Shown one piece after another: positions 35,760 to 44,848 of a stretch of 64,000 nucleotides of DNA. Each line of letters begins with the position of its first letter. Position 1 is the first letter of the stretch. A program made the position numbers and the translations under genes. The notes under the pieces were generated by a model. The model saw only the letters and a program-made list of their open reading frames with translations. It did no database searches and was not told the origin of the DNA. Source of the stretch: Rhizobacter sp. Root1238 (GTDB taxonomy: Bacteria; Pseudomonadota; Gammaproteobacteria; Burkholderiales; Burkholderiaceae_C); NCBI RefSeq assembly GCF_001425825.1, contig NZ_LMDM01000001.1:476257-540256 (forward strand), written 5' to 3'.

Positions 35760-36467
35760 ATGCCCGCACAACCCCCGCTGAAGCTGTTCATCGCCAACAA
35801 GAACTACTCGTCCTGGTCGCTGCGCCCCTGGGTGCTGATGCGCACGCTGGCGATCCCGTTCGACGAGCAGCTGGTGCCGTTCGGCGCCGGCTCGCAGGCG
35901 GAGGTGTTCGGCGGCTTCTCGCCATCGGGCAAGGTGCCGTGCCTGGTCGATGGCGAGACGGTGGTCTGGGATTCGCTGGCGATCATCGAGTACCTGGCCG
36001 AGGCGCATCCGCAGGCCTGGCCGGCGGACCGCAACGCACGCGCCTGGGCGCGCAGCGCGGCCGCCGAGATGCACTCCGGTTTCTTCACGGTGCGCAACCT
36101 CTGTTCGATGACCTGTGGCGTGCGCGTGCGGATCGACCCCTGGCCGCCCGCGTTGCAGGCCGAATGGGACCGGCTGTCGGCGTTGTGGGACCAGGGGCTC
36201 GTCCGCTTCGGCGGGCCGTTCCTCGCGGGCCCGCACTTCACCGCGGTGGATGCGTTCTTCGCGCCGCTGGCGTTCCGGGCGCAGACCTATTCGCCGGCGC
36301 TGTCGGCGCGTTCCGGCGAGTACCTCGCGCGCCTGCTGGCCTTGCCGGCAATGCAGGCGTGGTACGCCGAGGCACTGGCCGAACCGTGGCGCCACGAAGG
36401 CCACGAAGAGGAAGTCCGCGCCGCCGGCACCTTGCTGCAGGACCTGCGCACCAGCCCCGCCCGGTAG
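35760..36467 (+). CDS. Glutathione S-transferase family protein
   Basis: The 235-residue protein has a thioredoxin-like N-terminal domain with the zeta/maleylacetoacetate-isomerase-like start KLFIANKNYSSWSLRPWVLM (catalytic Ser in the SSWS turn). The glutathione-binding GKVPCLVDGETVVWDSLAIIEYLAE contains the cis-Pro and Asp-Ser pair. An all-helical C-terminal domain (about 95-225) with FTAVDAFFAPLAFR completes the fold. The substrate is unknown. A TACACT hexamer ends 5 bases before the ATG, so the mRNA may be leaderless. Confidence 0.88.
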   Translation: MPAQPPLKLFIANKNYSSWSLRPWVLMRTLAIPFDEQLVPFGAGSQAEVFGGFSPSGKVPCLVDGETVVWDSLAIIEYLAEAHPQAWPADRNARAWARSAAAEMHSGFFTVRNLCSMTCGVRVRIDPWPPALQAEWDRLSALWDQGLVRFGGPFLAGPHFTAVDAFFAPLAFRAQTYSPALSARSGEYLARLLALPAMQAWYAEALAEPWRHEGHEEEVRAAGTLLQDLRTSPAR

Positions 36468-36473
36468 CGGACG

Positions 36474-36905
36474 TCAGTGCCGCTGCCCGGCCGCGATCGC
36501 CGGAAACTCGCCCGCATAGCGTTCGATCCATTCCATCGCGGCCTCCTCGGCCGTGAGCTGCCGGCCCTCGATGCGGCCGACCGACTGGCGGTAGTCCTCG
36601 ATGTGGCAGACCTGCTCGACCATGCGCGCGAGGAACGCGACCTCGGCATCGAGGAAGGTCACCCCCAGCTCGTAGCCGTCGATCTCGCTCGGCTCGCACC
36701 ACGCGACGCGCGCATCGGCCTCGAAGGCCGGTTGCACATACGGAATGCGGATGCGCACATGCGCGCCCGGCGCCACGGCGCGGTCGACATGCACCGCGAG
36801 ACCGCCGGCGCTGATGTCGTGCGCGTGGGCCGCGGCCGGGCCATGCAGATTTCCGGAGCCGATCTGGACCGGCAGGTCGACGGGGTGGCGGATGAACTGT
36901 CTCAT
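36474..36905 (-). CDS. PilZ-domain protein
   Basis: The 143-residue protein has an RxxxR-type motif at its start (Arg2 and Arg6 in MRQFIRHPV) and the D-x-S-x-G-G motif at residues 30-35 (DISAGG). Both are ligands of cyclic-di-GMP in PilZ domains, so c-di-GMP binding is expected. After the beta barrel (to about residue 95) a helical tail of about 45 residues follows, which may contact a partner. It lies convergent with the GST gene, 6 bases apart. Confidence 0.85.
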   Translation of the reverse strand: MRQFIRHPVDLPVQIGSGNLHGPAAAHAHDISAGGLAVHVDRAVAPGAHVRIRIPYVQPAFEADARVAWCEPSEIDGYELGVTFLDAEVAFLARMVEQVCHIEDYRQSVGRIEGRQLTAEEAAMEWIERYAGEFPAIAAGQRH

Positions 36906-36976
36906 GGTCGGCGCCAGTATTCGCGATCTGCGTCCGCCGCGCCAATAACCCATTTGAAGGGGGGGACTCGCTTGCT

Positions 36977-38488
36977 TTATCCGATCTGCGCACCCGCCCG
37001 GCCGGCCTCGACGCTGAAACGCGCCGCGCTGCGGATCGTCGCGCGCGGGTCGTTCGCATCGCTGACGACGCGCAGCGTGGCGTCGAGCCGCTGCGGGGTC
37101 AGCCGCAAGCTCATGTAGCCGCGCTCCTCGCTGCGCGCGTAGCGGATGTGCGGGTTCAGCGGCAGCGCCGGATCGAGCCGGGCCTGCGCCATGCCGTGGC
37201 TGGTGATCGACGTGCCGCAGAACTCGGTGGCCAGCGGCGCCGCATCGCCGGGGCGGCGCTTCAGGTCGGCGACGTAGTTGCAGTGCACGTCGCCGCTCAG
37301 CACCACCGGGTTCGCGGCGCGCCGCTCGGCCAGCGTGTCCAGCAGCCGCTCGCGCGCGGCCGGGTAGCCGGACCAGCCGTCGGTCCAGAAGCGGCCTTCC
37401 TTCGTCCAGGTGAACGGCGCCATCAGCGTCTGCTGCGCGATCAGGTTCCAGCCGGCGTCGTTGCGCGCGAGGCCATCGTCCAGCCAGCGCTCCTGCGCGC
37501 TGCCGAGCATCGTGCGGCCCGGCGCCACCAGCTCGGGGCAGGCCGCGAGGTCGTAGGTGCCGCCGCCGCCGCGGCCCGGTTTCTGGCAGGCCTGGTGGTC
37601 GCGGTACTGGCGGTCGTCGAGCACATGGAAGCGCGCCAGCGCGCCCCAGTCGTAGCGGTCGAACACCTGCGCGTTCGCGCGCACCGGCCGCGACGACGGC
37701 GGCAACGGCATGTGCTCCCACCAGGCCTGGTAGGCCGCGGCACGGCGCGCGAGGAAATCCGGCGCGGCCGCGTCCGCCAGGTCGTTCGCGTAGTCGTTCG
37801 CGACCTCGTGGTCGTCCCAGGTCACGATCCACGGCGCGGCGGCGTGGATGCGCTGCAGGTCGGCATCGCCCTTGTACTGCGCATAGCGGGCCCGGTATTG
37901 CGCGAGCGTCGTCGCCTCGCCGCCGCCTTCGTGCAGGCGCACGCGGCCGGCCACCGGCGCGTATTCGTAGATGTAGTCGCCGAGGAAGACGACCACGTCG
38001 GGCGCCTCGTCGGCCAGGTGGCGCCAGGCGGCGAAGTGGCCGTGGTCCCAGCGCTGGCACGACGCGATCGCGAAGGCCAGCGATTCGTTCGCGCCCGGCG
38101 GCGGCGCGGTGCGGGTGCGGCCGGTCGCGCTGCGCGCGCCGAGCGCGCTGAAGCGGTAGAAGTAGCCGCGCGACGGTGCCAGCTCGCGCGGCTGCGCATG
38201 CACGCTGTGGCCCCAGGCGGCCTCGGCGGTCTCGGTGCCGCGCGCGACGACCTGCGTGAAGGCCTCGTCGCGCGCCAGCTCCCACTGCACCGGCACGCGC
38301 GGCGGCAGGTCGTCGCCGATCAGCCGCGTCCACAGCACCACGCTGTCGGCGCGTGGCGAACCGGAGGCGATGCCGAGTGCGAAGCGGTCGATGTCGGCGG
38401 CACGTGCGCTGCGCACGAACAACGGCGCACCGGCGCCGGCCGCGGCCCATTGCAGAAGGCGGCGGCGGTCGAAGGAAGAGGGGCTCAT
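36977..38488 (-). CDS. phoD: PhoD-type alkaline phosphatase/phosphodiesterase, Tat-exported
   Basis: This 503-residue protein starts with a twin-arginine signal (DRRRLLQWAAAG, with Arg8-Arg9-Arg10, cleavage after ARA near 30). It has PhoD/PhoD-like metallophosphatase motifs: CQRWDHGHFAAW, VFLGDYIYEY, WDDHEVANDYAND, NPVVLSGDVHCNYV and a C-terminal TSITSHG. These supply Asp, Asn, His and Cys metal ligands for the Fe/Ca site. It cleaves phosphomonoesters or diesters in the periplasm and serves phosphate scavenging. No Pho box was recognised upstream. Confidence 0.92.
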   Translation of the reverse strand: MSPSSFDRRRLLQWAAAGAGAPLFVRSARAADIDRFALGIASGSPRADSVVLWTRLIGDDLPPRVPVQWELARDEAFTQVVARGTETAEAAWGHSVHAQPRELAPSRGYFYRFSALGARSATGRTRTAPPPGANESLAFAIASCQRWDHGHFAAWRHLADEAPDVVVFLGDYIYEYAPVAGRVRLHEGGGEATTLAQYRARYAQYKGDADLQRIHAAAPWIVTWDDHEVANDYANDLADAAAPDFLARRAAAYQAWWEHMPLPPSSRPVRANAQVFDRYDWGALARFHVLDDRQYRDHQACQKPGRGGGGTYDLAACPELVAPGRTMLGSAQERWLDDGLARNDAGWNLIAQQTLMAPFTWTKEGRFWTDGWSGYPAARERLLDTLAERRAANPVVLSGDVHCNYVADLKRRPGDAAPLATEFCGTSITSHGMAQARLDPALPLNPHIRYARSEERGYMSLRLTPQRLDATLRVVSDANDPRATIRSAARFSVEAGRAGAQIG

Positions 38489-38571
38489 GGCGTCGGCAGG
38501 CAGGAAGTGTCGAGGGGGATCGCGTTTGTTCTATCACAGTCGCGCGGCATCCCCGCGGCAGACGCTCGCCT

Positions 38572-40677
38572 ATGATCGATGCGACTCCCCTTCCGAAGCC
38601 GTCCCCCGTGTCCTCCTCCCCCGATTCCGTCTCCACGCTGAACAACGCCCAGATGGAGGCGGTGCAGCATCTGTCGGGCCCGTGCCTGGTGCTGGCCGGC
38701 GCCGGTTCGGGCAAGACGCGGGTCATCACGCACAAGATCGCGCGGCTGCTGCAGGCCGGCTATGCGCCGGGCCAGATCGCCGCGATCACCTTCACCAACA
38801 AGGCCGCGCAGGAAATGCGCGAGCGTGCCAAGTCGCTGATCGGCGCGCGCGCCGCGAAGCACCTGGTGGTCAGCACCTTCCACTCGCTGGGCGTGCGCAT
38901 CCTGCGTGCCGAGGGCGCACGTCTCGGCCTGAAGGAGAAGTTCAGCATCCTCGACAGCGACGACGTGCTCGGCATCCTGAAGGACGCCGGCGGCACCACC
39001 GACGTCGCAATGGCGCGCCGCTGGCAGTGGACCATCAGCCTGTGGAAGAACGAGGGCCTGACCAGCGACGACGTGAAGCCCGAGACCGACGACGATGCGG
39101 TCGCGCAGAAGGTGATGAAGCGCTACGAGGAGCGGCTCGCGGCCTACCAGGCGGTCGACTTCGACGACCTGATCGGCCTGCCGTACCGGCTGCTGAAGCG
39201 CGACGACGAAGCCCGCGCGACCTGGCAGAACACGCTGCGCTACGTGCTGGTCGACGAATACCAGGACACCAATGCGATCCAGTACGAGCTGTTGAAGAGC
39301 ATCGTCGGCGAACGCGGCATGTTCACCGCGGTCGGCGACGACGACCAGAGCATCTACGGCTGGCGCGGCGCGACCATCGAGAACCTGCGCCGGCTGCCGC
39401 AGGAATACACCGCGCTGAAGGTGATCCCGCTGGAGCAGAACTACCGCTCCACCGGCCACATCCTGCGTGCGGCCAACAACGTGATCGGCCACAACCCGAA
39501 GCTGTTCGAGAAGAAGCTGTGGAGCGCGTTCGGCGACGGCGAGCCGGTGCAGCTGGTCGAGTGCGACAACGAGGAGCACGAGGCCGAGCGCGCGGTCGCG
39601 CGCATCCAGGCGATCCGGGCCAACGGCGCGGCCGACGGCGTGCAGTTCAAGGATTTCGCGATCCTGTACCGCGCCAACCACCAGGCGCGGGTGTTCGAGA
39701 AGGCGCTGCGCAAGGCCGAGCTGCCGTACAAGGTGTCGGGCGGGCAGAGCTTCTTCGACCGCGCCGAGATCCGCGACCTGTGCGCCTGGCTGCGGCTGCT
39801 GGTCAACAACGACGACGACCCGGCGTTCCTGCGCGCGGTGACCACGCCGAAGCGCGGCATCGGCCACCAGACGCTGGGCAGCCTCGGCGAGTTCGCCGGC
39901 AAGTGGAAGACCAGCCTGTACGAGGCGCTGTTCGCCGAGAGCCTGGGCACCGCGATCAATGCGCGCGCGATCGGCTCGCTGCACGAGTTCGGCCGCTACA
40001 TCAGCGACTTCGAGTACCGCGCCCGCCACACCACCGGCTCGGAAGATGCGAAGGCCTTGCTGATGGGCTGGCTGAAGGACATCGACTACGAGAAGCACCT
40101 GTACGACGGCGACGACAGCGAGAAGGTCGCAGCCTCGCGCTGGTCGAACGTGATCGACTTCATCGACTGGATCGCCAAACGCTGCGGCGGCGAGATCGAG
40201 AACGACGGCGGCATGAGCATCGAGACCGAGCGCACCAGCGTGCTCGACGTCGCGCAGACCATCTCGGTGATCATGAGCCTGGCCGAGCGCGGCGAGGAAC
40301 AGGACGTGATCACGCTGTCGACGCTGCATGCATCGAAAGGCCTCGAATGGCCGCATGTGGTGCTGGCCGGCGTCAATGAAGGGCTGCTGCCGTTCCGCAG
40401 CGACGACGAAGAGATGACGCCGCAGCGGCTCGAGGAAGAGCGCCGGCTGATGTACGTCGGCATCACGCGGGCGCGCACGACGCTGGCGGTCAGCACGCTG
40501 CGCCGCCGCAAGCGCGGGCGCGATTTCGTGCAGGGCATCCCGAGCCGCTTCATCGGCGAGATGAAGCTGCACGAGGCCGGCCCGAAGGAAGACCCGCGCG
40601 AGAAGCTGAAGGCGCTGCGCGCCGCGGCGCTGGCGCGCGCCGAGCAGGCGAAGGCCGCGGCGCCGGGGGCGGCATGA
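38572..40677 (+). CDS. rep: Rep/UvrD-type ATP-dependent DNA helicase
   Basis: The 701-residue superfamily-1A helicase has Walker A GAGSGKT (43-49), motif Ia FTNKAAQEMRER, motif II VLVDEYQDTN, motif III GDDDQSIYGWRGA, motif IV LEQNYRS, motif V TLHASKGLEW and motif VI EERRLMYVGITRA. The protein lacks the long UvrD C-terminal tail and is closer to Rep in length and in its 2B region. Rep clears proteins ahead of replication forks. The start at 38572 gives a short Pro/Ser leader before the conserved LNNAQMEAV. Confidence 0.93.
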   Translation: MIDATPLPKPSPVSSSPDSVSTLNNAQMEAVQHLSGPCLVLAGAGSGKTRVITHKIARLLQAGYAPGQIAAITFTNKAAQEMRERAKSLIGARAAKHLVVSTFHSLGVRILRAEGARLGLKEKFSILDSDDVLGILKDAGGTTDVAMARRWQWTISLWKNEGLTSDDVKPETDDDAVAQKVMKRYEERLAAYQAVDFDDLIGLPYRLLKRDDEARATWQNTLRYVLVDEYQDTNAIQYELLKSIVGERGMFTAVGDDDQSIYGWRGATIENLRRLPQEYTALKVIPLEQNYRSTGHILRAANNVIGHNPKLFEKKLWSAFGDGEPVQLVECDNEEHEAERAVARIQAIRANGAADGVQFKDFAILYRANHQARVFEKALRKAELPYKVSGGQSFFDRAEIRDLCAWLRLLVNNDDDPAFLRAVTTPKRGIGHQTLGSLGEFAGKWKTSLYEALFAESLGTAINARAIGSLHEFGRYISDFEYRARHTTGSEDAKALLMGWLKDIDYEKHLYDGDDSEKVAASRWSNVIDFIDWIAKRCGGEIENDGGMSIETERTSVLDVAQTISVIMSLAERGEEQDVITLSTLHASKGLEWPHVVLAGVNEGLLPFRSDDEEMTPQRLEEERRLMYVGITRARTTLAVSTLRRRKRGRDFVQGIPSRFIGEMKLHEAGPKEDPREKLKALRAAALARAEQAKAAAPGAA

Positions 40678-41369
40678 AGCCGGCCGGATGGGCGCTCGCC
40701 GTGCTCGCCAGCGCCGTGCTGGCGATCGCGGCCGGCGACGGGCTGATCGCGTCGCACTGGCTGTTCGTCTTCAAGCCGCTGACCACGCTGCTGGTCATCG
40801 CGTTCGCATGGCCGCGCGGGGCCGATGCCCCGGCGCGGCGGCGCTGGATCCGCGTCGGGCTCGGGCTGTCGCTGGTGGGCGATGTGGCGCTGCTGTGGCC
40901 GGTGCAGGGCTTCCTGCCGGGGCTGGTGGCGTTCCTGCTGGCGCACCTGGCCTACATCGTGGCCTTCACGCGCGGGGTGCGCTTCGCGGCGTGGCCGGTG
41001 GCGTTCGCCGCGTATGCGGTGCTGGCCGGCGCGATCCTGGCGCTGCTGTGGAGCGGCGTGCCGTCGGCGCTGCGGCTGCCGGTACTGGCCTATGTGGCCT
41101 GCCTGTCGGCGATGGCGGCGCAGGCGATGTGCGCGTGGCATGCGGCGCATGCCGGCGGCGATGGGCAGGCGGTGCGGCTCGCGCGCCATGCCGCGATCGG
41201 CGGTGCGGTGTTCGTCGCGTCGGACGCGTTGCTGGCCACCGACCGGTTCGGCGCGCCGCTGCCGTTGTCGGCGCTGTTCGTCCTGGGGACCTACTGGGCG
41301 GCGCAATGGCTGATCGTGGTGTCGATGCGCGCGGAGAAGTCGAACGAATCGTTGTCGGAGCAGAAGTGA
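40674..41369 (+). CDS. YhhN/TMEM86-family lysoplasmalogenase-like membrane protein
   Basis: The 231-residue protein has about eight membrane helices and the YhhN/TMEM86 signatures FKPLTTLLVIAFAW, GLGLSLVGDVALL with its conserved Asp, AHLAYIVAF and FVASDALLATDRF with a second conserved Asp. These two aspartates are family-invariant. Family members hydrolyse lysoplasmalogens in animals and some bacteria; the bacterial role is often unclear. The start overlaps the rep stop by 4 bases (ATGA) and its stop overlaps the next start by one base (TGATG). Confidence 0.85.
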   Translation: MKPAGWALAVLASAVLAIAAGDGLIASHWLFVFKPLTTLLVIAFAWPRGADAPARRRWIRVGLGLSLVGDVALLWPVQGFLPGLVAFLLAHLAYIVAFTRGVRFAAWPVAFAAYAVLAGAILALLWSGVPSALRLPVLAYVACLSAMAAQAMCAWHAAHAGGDGQAVRLARHAAIGGAVFVASDALLATDRFGAPLPLSALFVLGTYWAAQWLIVVSMRAEKSNESLSEQK

Positions 41370-41977
41370 TGGACGTGGATCCGGTTCAGACGGTGGAGTC
41401 GCTGCGCGAGGAGGCCTCGGCGGCGGCGCGGCGCAATGCGCGCCTCAATGCGACGGTGGCGATCAGCGTGGCGATCCTCGCGACCTTCATGGGCATCTGC
41501 AAGGTCAAGGACGACAACATCGTGCAGGCGATGCAGCAGGCGCAGGCGGACAAGCTGGACCATTGGTCCTACTACCAGGCCCGCAATGTGCGGCAGGAGG
41601 TGGCCGAGGCCACGCTGACGCAGTTGCGCCTCGCGCGGGCCGGCCGCAGCGGGGCCGAGGCGGCGGCCTACGACACCGAGATCGTGCGCTACCAGGCGCT
41701 GGCGGCCGACCAGCTGAAGAAGAAGCTCGAGGTCAAGGCGCAGGCCGAACAGGACCAGAAGACCTATGACGCGCTGAACTTCCGCGACGACCAGTTCGAC
41801 CTGTCGGACGCCTTGCTCGCGATCGCGATCGCGCTGCTCGCGGTGACGGCGCTGACGCAACTGTGGTGGCTGTACTGGCTGGCCTGCGTGCCGATGGGCT
41901 TCGGCATGCTGATGGGTGTCGCGGGCCTGGGCGGCCTGGGCATCCACCCCGATGCGCTGGTCAGGCTGCTCAGCTGA
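41369..41977 (+). CDS. DUF4337-family membrane protein
   Basis: The 202-residue protein has one helix near the N-terminus (NATVAISVAILATFMGI), a central charged, coiled-coil-like region (about 55-140, with DKLDHWSYYQARNVRQ), and two C-terminal helices. This is the layout of DUF4337 proteins, whose function is unknown. The gene is coupled to the lysoplasmalogenase-like gene by a one-base stop/start overlap and is convergent with the LytTR regulator downstream. Confidence 0.8.
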   Translation: MDVDPVQTVESLREEASAAARRNARLNATVAISVAILATFMGICKVKDDNIVQAMQQAQADKLDHWSYYQARNVRQEVAEATLTQLRLARAGRSGAEAAAYDTEIVRYQALAADQLKKKLEVKAQAEQDQKTYDALNFRDDQFDLSDALLAIAIALLAVTALTQLWWLYWLACVPMGFGMLMGVAGLGGLGIHPDALVRLLS

Positions 41978-42025
41978 ACCACCGGCCCTGTGCGGTGAGC
42001 GAGCCTCGCATGCGCCTGCTCCGGC

Positions 42026-42838
42026 TCACATCCCCTTGAACAGGCCGGTGAAGCTGCGCGACACCTCCAGCTTCTCACCGTGCCCCTTCACGCTGACCAG
42101 CTGGCGCCCGCGCAGGTCGCGCGTCACGCCGGCGATTGCCTGCGTGTTGACGAGCGTCGAGCGGTGGATCTGCCAGAACTGGTTCGGGTCCAGCTCGTCC
42201 AGCAGCTCCTTGATCGGCTTGCGGATCAGCGCCTCGATCGTCGCCGTCTGCACCCGGGTGTACTTCTCGTCGGAGATGAAGAACAGCACGTCGTCGACCG
42301 GGATCATCTGGATGCTCTGCCCGACCGTTGCCTGGATCCAGCGCAGCCGCTGCGGCGCACTGCCCGGGCTCAGCTGCAGCGCGAGCTTCTGCAGCAGCTG
42401 CTGCATCTCGGGCCCGGCCACCGGCGGCGCGTCGTTCGTCGCGGCGCGCTGCGCGAGCCGCTTGCGGATGCGCTCGACCGTCAGCGCGAGCCGCTCGCGC
42501 TCGGCCGGCTTCAGCACGTAGTCGACGACGCCCTGCTCGAAGGCCTCGACCGCGTACTGGTCGTAGGCGGTGATGAAGACGATCTCGCAGCCGTCCCAGT
42601 CGTCGTCGCCGGCGGCCAGCTGGCCGATCTGGCGCGCCGCCTCGACCCCGGTCATGCCCGGCATGCGGATGTCGAGGAAGACCAGGTCGGGCCGGTGCTG
42701 CGTCGTCAACTCCACCGCCTCGAGCCCGTTCTTCGCCTCGGCGACGATCTCCAGTTCGGGCCAGACCTCGGCGAGTCGCGCGCGAAGCTGCTCGCGCATC
42801 AGCCGCTCGTCGTCGGCAATCACAGCTCGGATGTTCAT
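42026..42838 (-). CDS. LytTR-family response regulator
   Basis: The 270-residue regulator has a receiver domain with Asp56 (LVFLDIRMPGMTG) and Lys in YVLKPAERE. A linker is followed by a LytTR DNA-binding domain (about 165-270) with ISDEKYTRVQTA, PIKELLDELDPNQFWQIHRSTLVN and a C-terminal SRSFTGLFKGM. It resembles AlgR/LytR-type regulators, which bind short direct repeats. It overlaps the preceding membrane-protein gene by 4 bases and is the third gene of a kinase-membrane protein-regulator operon. Confidence 0.92.
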   Translation of the reverse strand: MNIRAVIADDERLMREQLRARLAEVWPELEIVAEAKNGLEAVELTTQHRPDLVFLDIRMPGMTGVEAARQIGQLAAGDDDWDGCEIVFITAYDQYAVEAFEQGVVDYVLKPAERERLALTVERIRKRLAQRAATNDAPPVAGPEMQQLLQKLALQLSPGSAPQRLRWIQATVGQSIQMIPVDDVLFFISDEKYTRVQTATIEALIRKPIKELLDELDPNQFWQIHRSTLVNTQAIAGVTRDLRGRQLVSVKGHGEKLEVSRSFTGLFKGM

Positions 42839-43257
42839 CCGTGGATCGTAGCCGCAGCGGGCGCCTGCGCGTCCTTCGGCTTGCGCTCGAGCAGCCGCCA
42901 CACCAGCCACAGCAGCCCGGCGAGCAGCAACACCGGCGACAGCATCAGCCCGGCGGCCAGCAGCGCCACCGCGATCGCGATGCCGATGGCCAGGCTCGCC
43001 AGCAGCAGCGGCAGCCCGACGCCCACCATCAGCACACACGGCACGACGACCGCCAGCACCAACCCGACCACCAGCAGGCAGACGGTGGCCACCAGCCAAT
43101 GCCCGGCTTGCAGGGCCGGCAGCGTCCACGATTCGCCGTCGACGGTGACATGGATGCCGTCGGTCGGCAGGCTGTGCAGCAGCGCCGCCGCCAGCAGGCC
43201 GGCCATCACGACGGCACTGAGGCCGACACACAGGAAGACCTTGAGAACGCGTTTCAT
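42835..43257 (-). CDS. Small membrane protein inside a two-component operon
   Basis: This 140-residue protein has an N-terminal helix (about 5-27) and a short extracytoplasmic loop with DGIHVTVDGESW. At least three more hydrophobic segments follow (about 55-75, 76-110 and 112-125), then a charged cytoplasmic tail. I recognise no family. It overlaps both the kinase gene and the regulator gene by 4 bases, so it is made in step with them. It is a good candidate for a sensory or regulatory subunit of the pathway (inference). Confidence 0.65.
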   Translation of the reverse strand: MKRVLKVFLCVGLSAVVMAGLLAAALLHSLPTDGIHVTVDGESWTLPALQAGHWLVATVCLLVVGLVLAVVVPCVLMVGVGLPLLLASLAIGIAIAVALLAAGLMLSPVLLLAGLLWLVWRLLERKPKDAQAPAAATIHG

Positions 43258-44720
43258 GCGGAGGCTCCTTCAGCGGACTTGGAACGGTAGGGCACGGTGA
43301 TCGTCACCAGCGTGCCGCCGCCGGGGTTCTCGGCGACCGTCAGGCTGGCCTTGCTGCCATACAGCAGTTGCAGGCGTTCGCGGATGTTCGCGAGGCCGAT
43401 GCCGGTGCCGGCGGTCGCGGCCTTGCCGAAGCCGAGGCCGGTGTCGGCCACCGTCACCGCGAGCTTGCCGTGCACGATCTCGGCGCCGACCGTCAGCGAG
43501 CCGCCCTCGGCCTTCGGCTCCAGCCCGTGCTTGATCGCGTTCTCGACCAGGCTCTGCAGCATCATCGGCGGGAACTCGGCCGACAGCAGGCCGTCGCTGA
43601 CGCGCACCTCGGTCTGCAACCGCTCTTCCATCCGCACCTTGAGGATCTCCAGGTAAGGGCGGATCACCGCGAGCTCGCGGCCGAGGTCGCGGGTGGCCTG
43701 CGCATTGGCCTCGCGCATCGTCGGCATGCTGGCGCGCAGCAGCGCGATCAGGTTCTTCTGCATCCTGCTGGCGCGCGGCGGGTCGGTCTCGATCAGGTGG
43801 TCGATGCTGGCCAGCGTGTTGAACAGGAAATGCGGCTCGACCTGCGCCTGCATCGCGGCCATGCGGGCCTCGATCACCTGGCGCTTCAGCGCCTCGGACT
43901 CGGCCATCTCGGTGGCCACCACCGCCTGCGCCTCGGCCTTGAAGCGGCCGGCGGCCATGATCTTGATGATCATCGAGATGAAGATCAGCAGGAAGGTGAA
44001 GCCGGGCAGGTGGTCGCCGGGGCGGAAGCCCTTGATGGTGATGGTTTCGACCTCGTCGTCGGCCGCCATCTTCTCGAGCACGCGGTCGGCGGCCTCGCGC
44101 TGCGCATCGACCGCGGCCTCCTGCGCCTCGGCGATCGCGCGCTGGATGTCGGCCTTGGCCTCCTCGACCGCGGCGCGCACCGCTTCGGTGTCGGCGTTCT
44201 TCGGCAGCTTGACCTCGATGCTCGGCACCGAGATCGTGATGCCGGAGGCGGCCGATGCCGCAGCCGATGCCGCCGCGGCCGGTGCCCCCGGGCCGATGCG
44301 CACCCCGCGGTCGTCGATCGTCACGCCGCCGGCGCGCACGCCGTTGTCGTCGATCTCCAGCGGCCCGATGCGCACGCCCTTGTCGTCGATCACGACCTCG
44401 AACGGCTTGCCGGCGATGGTGACGTTGGCGTGCTTGCTGCCGTCGGCCGACGACGCGGCGCTGGCCGGAGCGGACGGGGCGGCCGGCGCCTTGCGCTTCG
44501 GGCCCTTCACCATGATGCGGTCGTCGGTCCAGCGCAGGTTGAACGGCGGCAGGTCGGACAGGATGCCGGAGGCGATCAGCGCCAGCACCGACAGCACGAT
44601 GAAGCGCTTCCAGCTGATGCTGTCCAGCCAGCGCGCGTAGGCGCTGAAGGTGCGGCGGGCGGCCGGCAGCATCGAGCCGGTGAAGCCGGGGGCGGCGGGC
44701 GGGGTGGGACTGGAAACCAT
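43254..44720 (-). CDS. LytS-like sensor histidine kinase with a repeat-bearing extracytoplasmic domain
   Basis: The 488-residue kinase has TM1 (about 38-56), an extracytoplasmic region to about residue 230, TM2 (about 232-250, LPGFTFLLIFISMIIKIM), and a His_kinase domain with PHFLFNTLASIDHLI. The ATPase region contains VENAIKHG, DTGLGFG and GTGIGLANIRERL. Between about residues 107 and 146 it carries three short repeats of the form V/I-x-I-D-D-x-G-V-R-x-G-P, then an Ala-rich stretch and a helix rich in Ala, Glu and Asp. The repeats suggest a small beta-structured sensor. Start at 44720 is in front of MVSSPTPPAAPGF. Confidence 0.9.
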   Translation of the reverse strand: MVSSPTPPAAPGFTGSMLPAARRTFSAYARWLDSISWKRFIVLSVLALIASGILSDLPPFNLRWTDDRIMVKGPKRKAPAAPSAPASAASSADGSKHANVTIAGKPFEVVIDDKGVRIGPLEIDDNGVRAGGVTIDDRGVRIGPGAPAAAASAAASAASGITISVPSIEVKLPKNADTEAVRAAVEEAKADIQRAIAEAQEAAVDAQREAADRVLEKMAADDEVETITIKGFRPGDHLPGFTFLLIFISMIIKIMAAGRFKAEAQAVVATEMAESEALKRQVIEARMAAMQAQVEPHFLFNTLASIDHLIETDPPRASRMQKNLIALLRASMPTMREANAQATRDLGRELAVIRPYLEILKVRMEERLQTEVRVSDGLLSAEFPPMMLQSLVENAIKHGLEPKAEGGSLTVGAEIVHGKLAVTVADTGLGFGKAATAGTGIGLANIRERLQLLYGSKASLTVAENPGGGTLVTITVPYRSKSAEGASA

Positions 44721-44770
44721 GCGGCCACTGTAAGCGGCGGCGCGGCGCCGGCGCGAGCGCCGGGCGACGC

Positions 44771-44836
44771 TCCGGCCGATCGGCCGGACAGGCTGCAGCC
44801 AGCCGCGATGGAACGATCCCGGATGCCAATCCGGGA
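44771..44836. terminator. Two GC-rich hairpins after the DUF1501 gene
   Basis: TCCGGCCGATCGGCCGGA (44771-44788) is a perfect 18-base palindrome. TCCCGG with an 8-base loop and CCGGGA (44817-44836) follows next to the DUF1501 stop at 44849. No T-run is present, so it would act as a weak or Rho-aided terminator or a 3'-end stabiliser between two same-strand operons. Confidence 0.35.
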
Positions 44837-44848
44837 ACCGCCGGCCGG

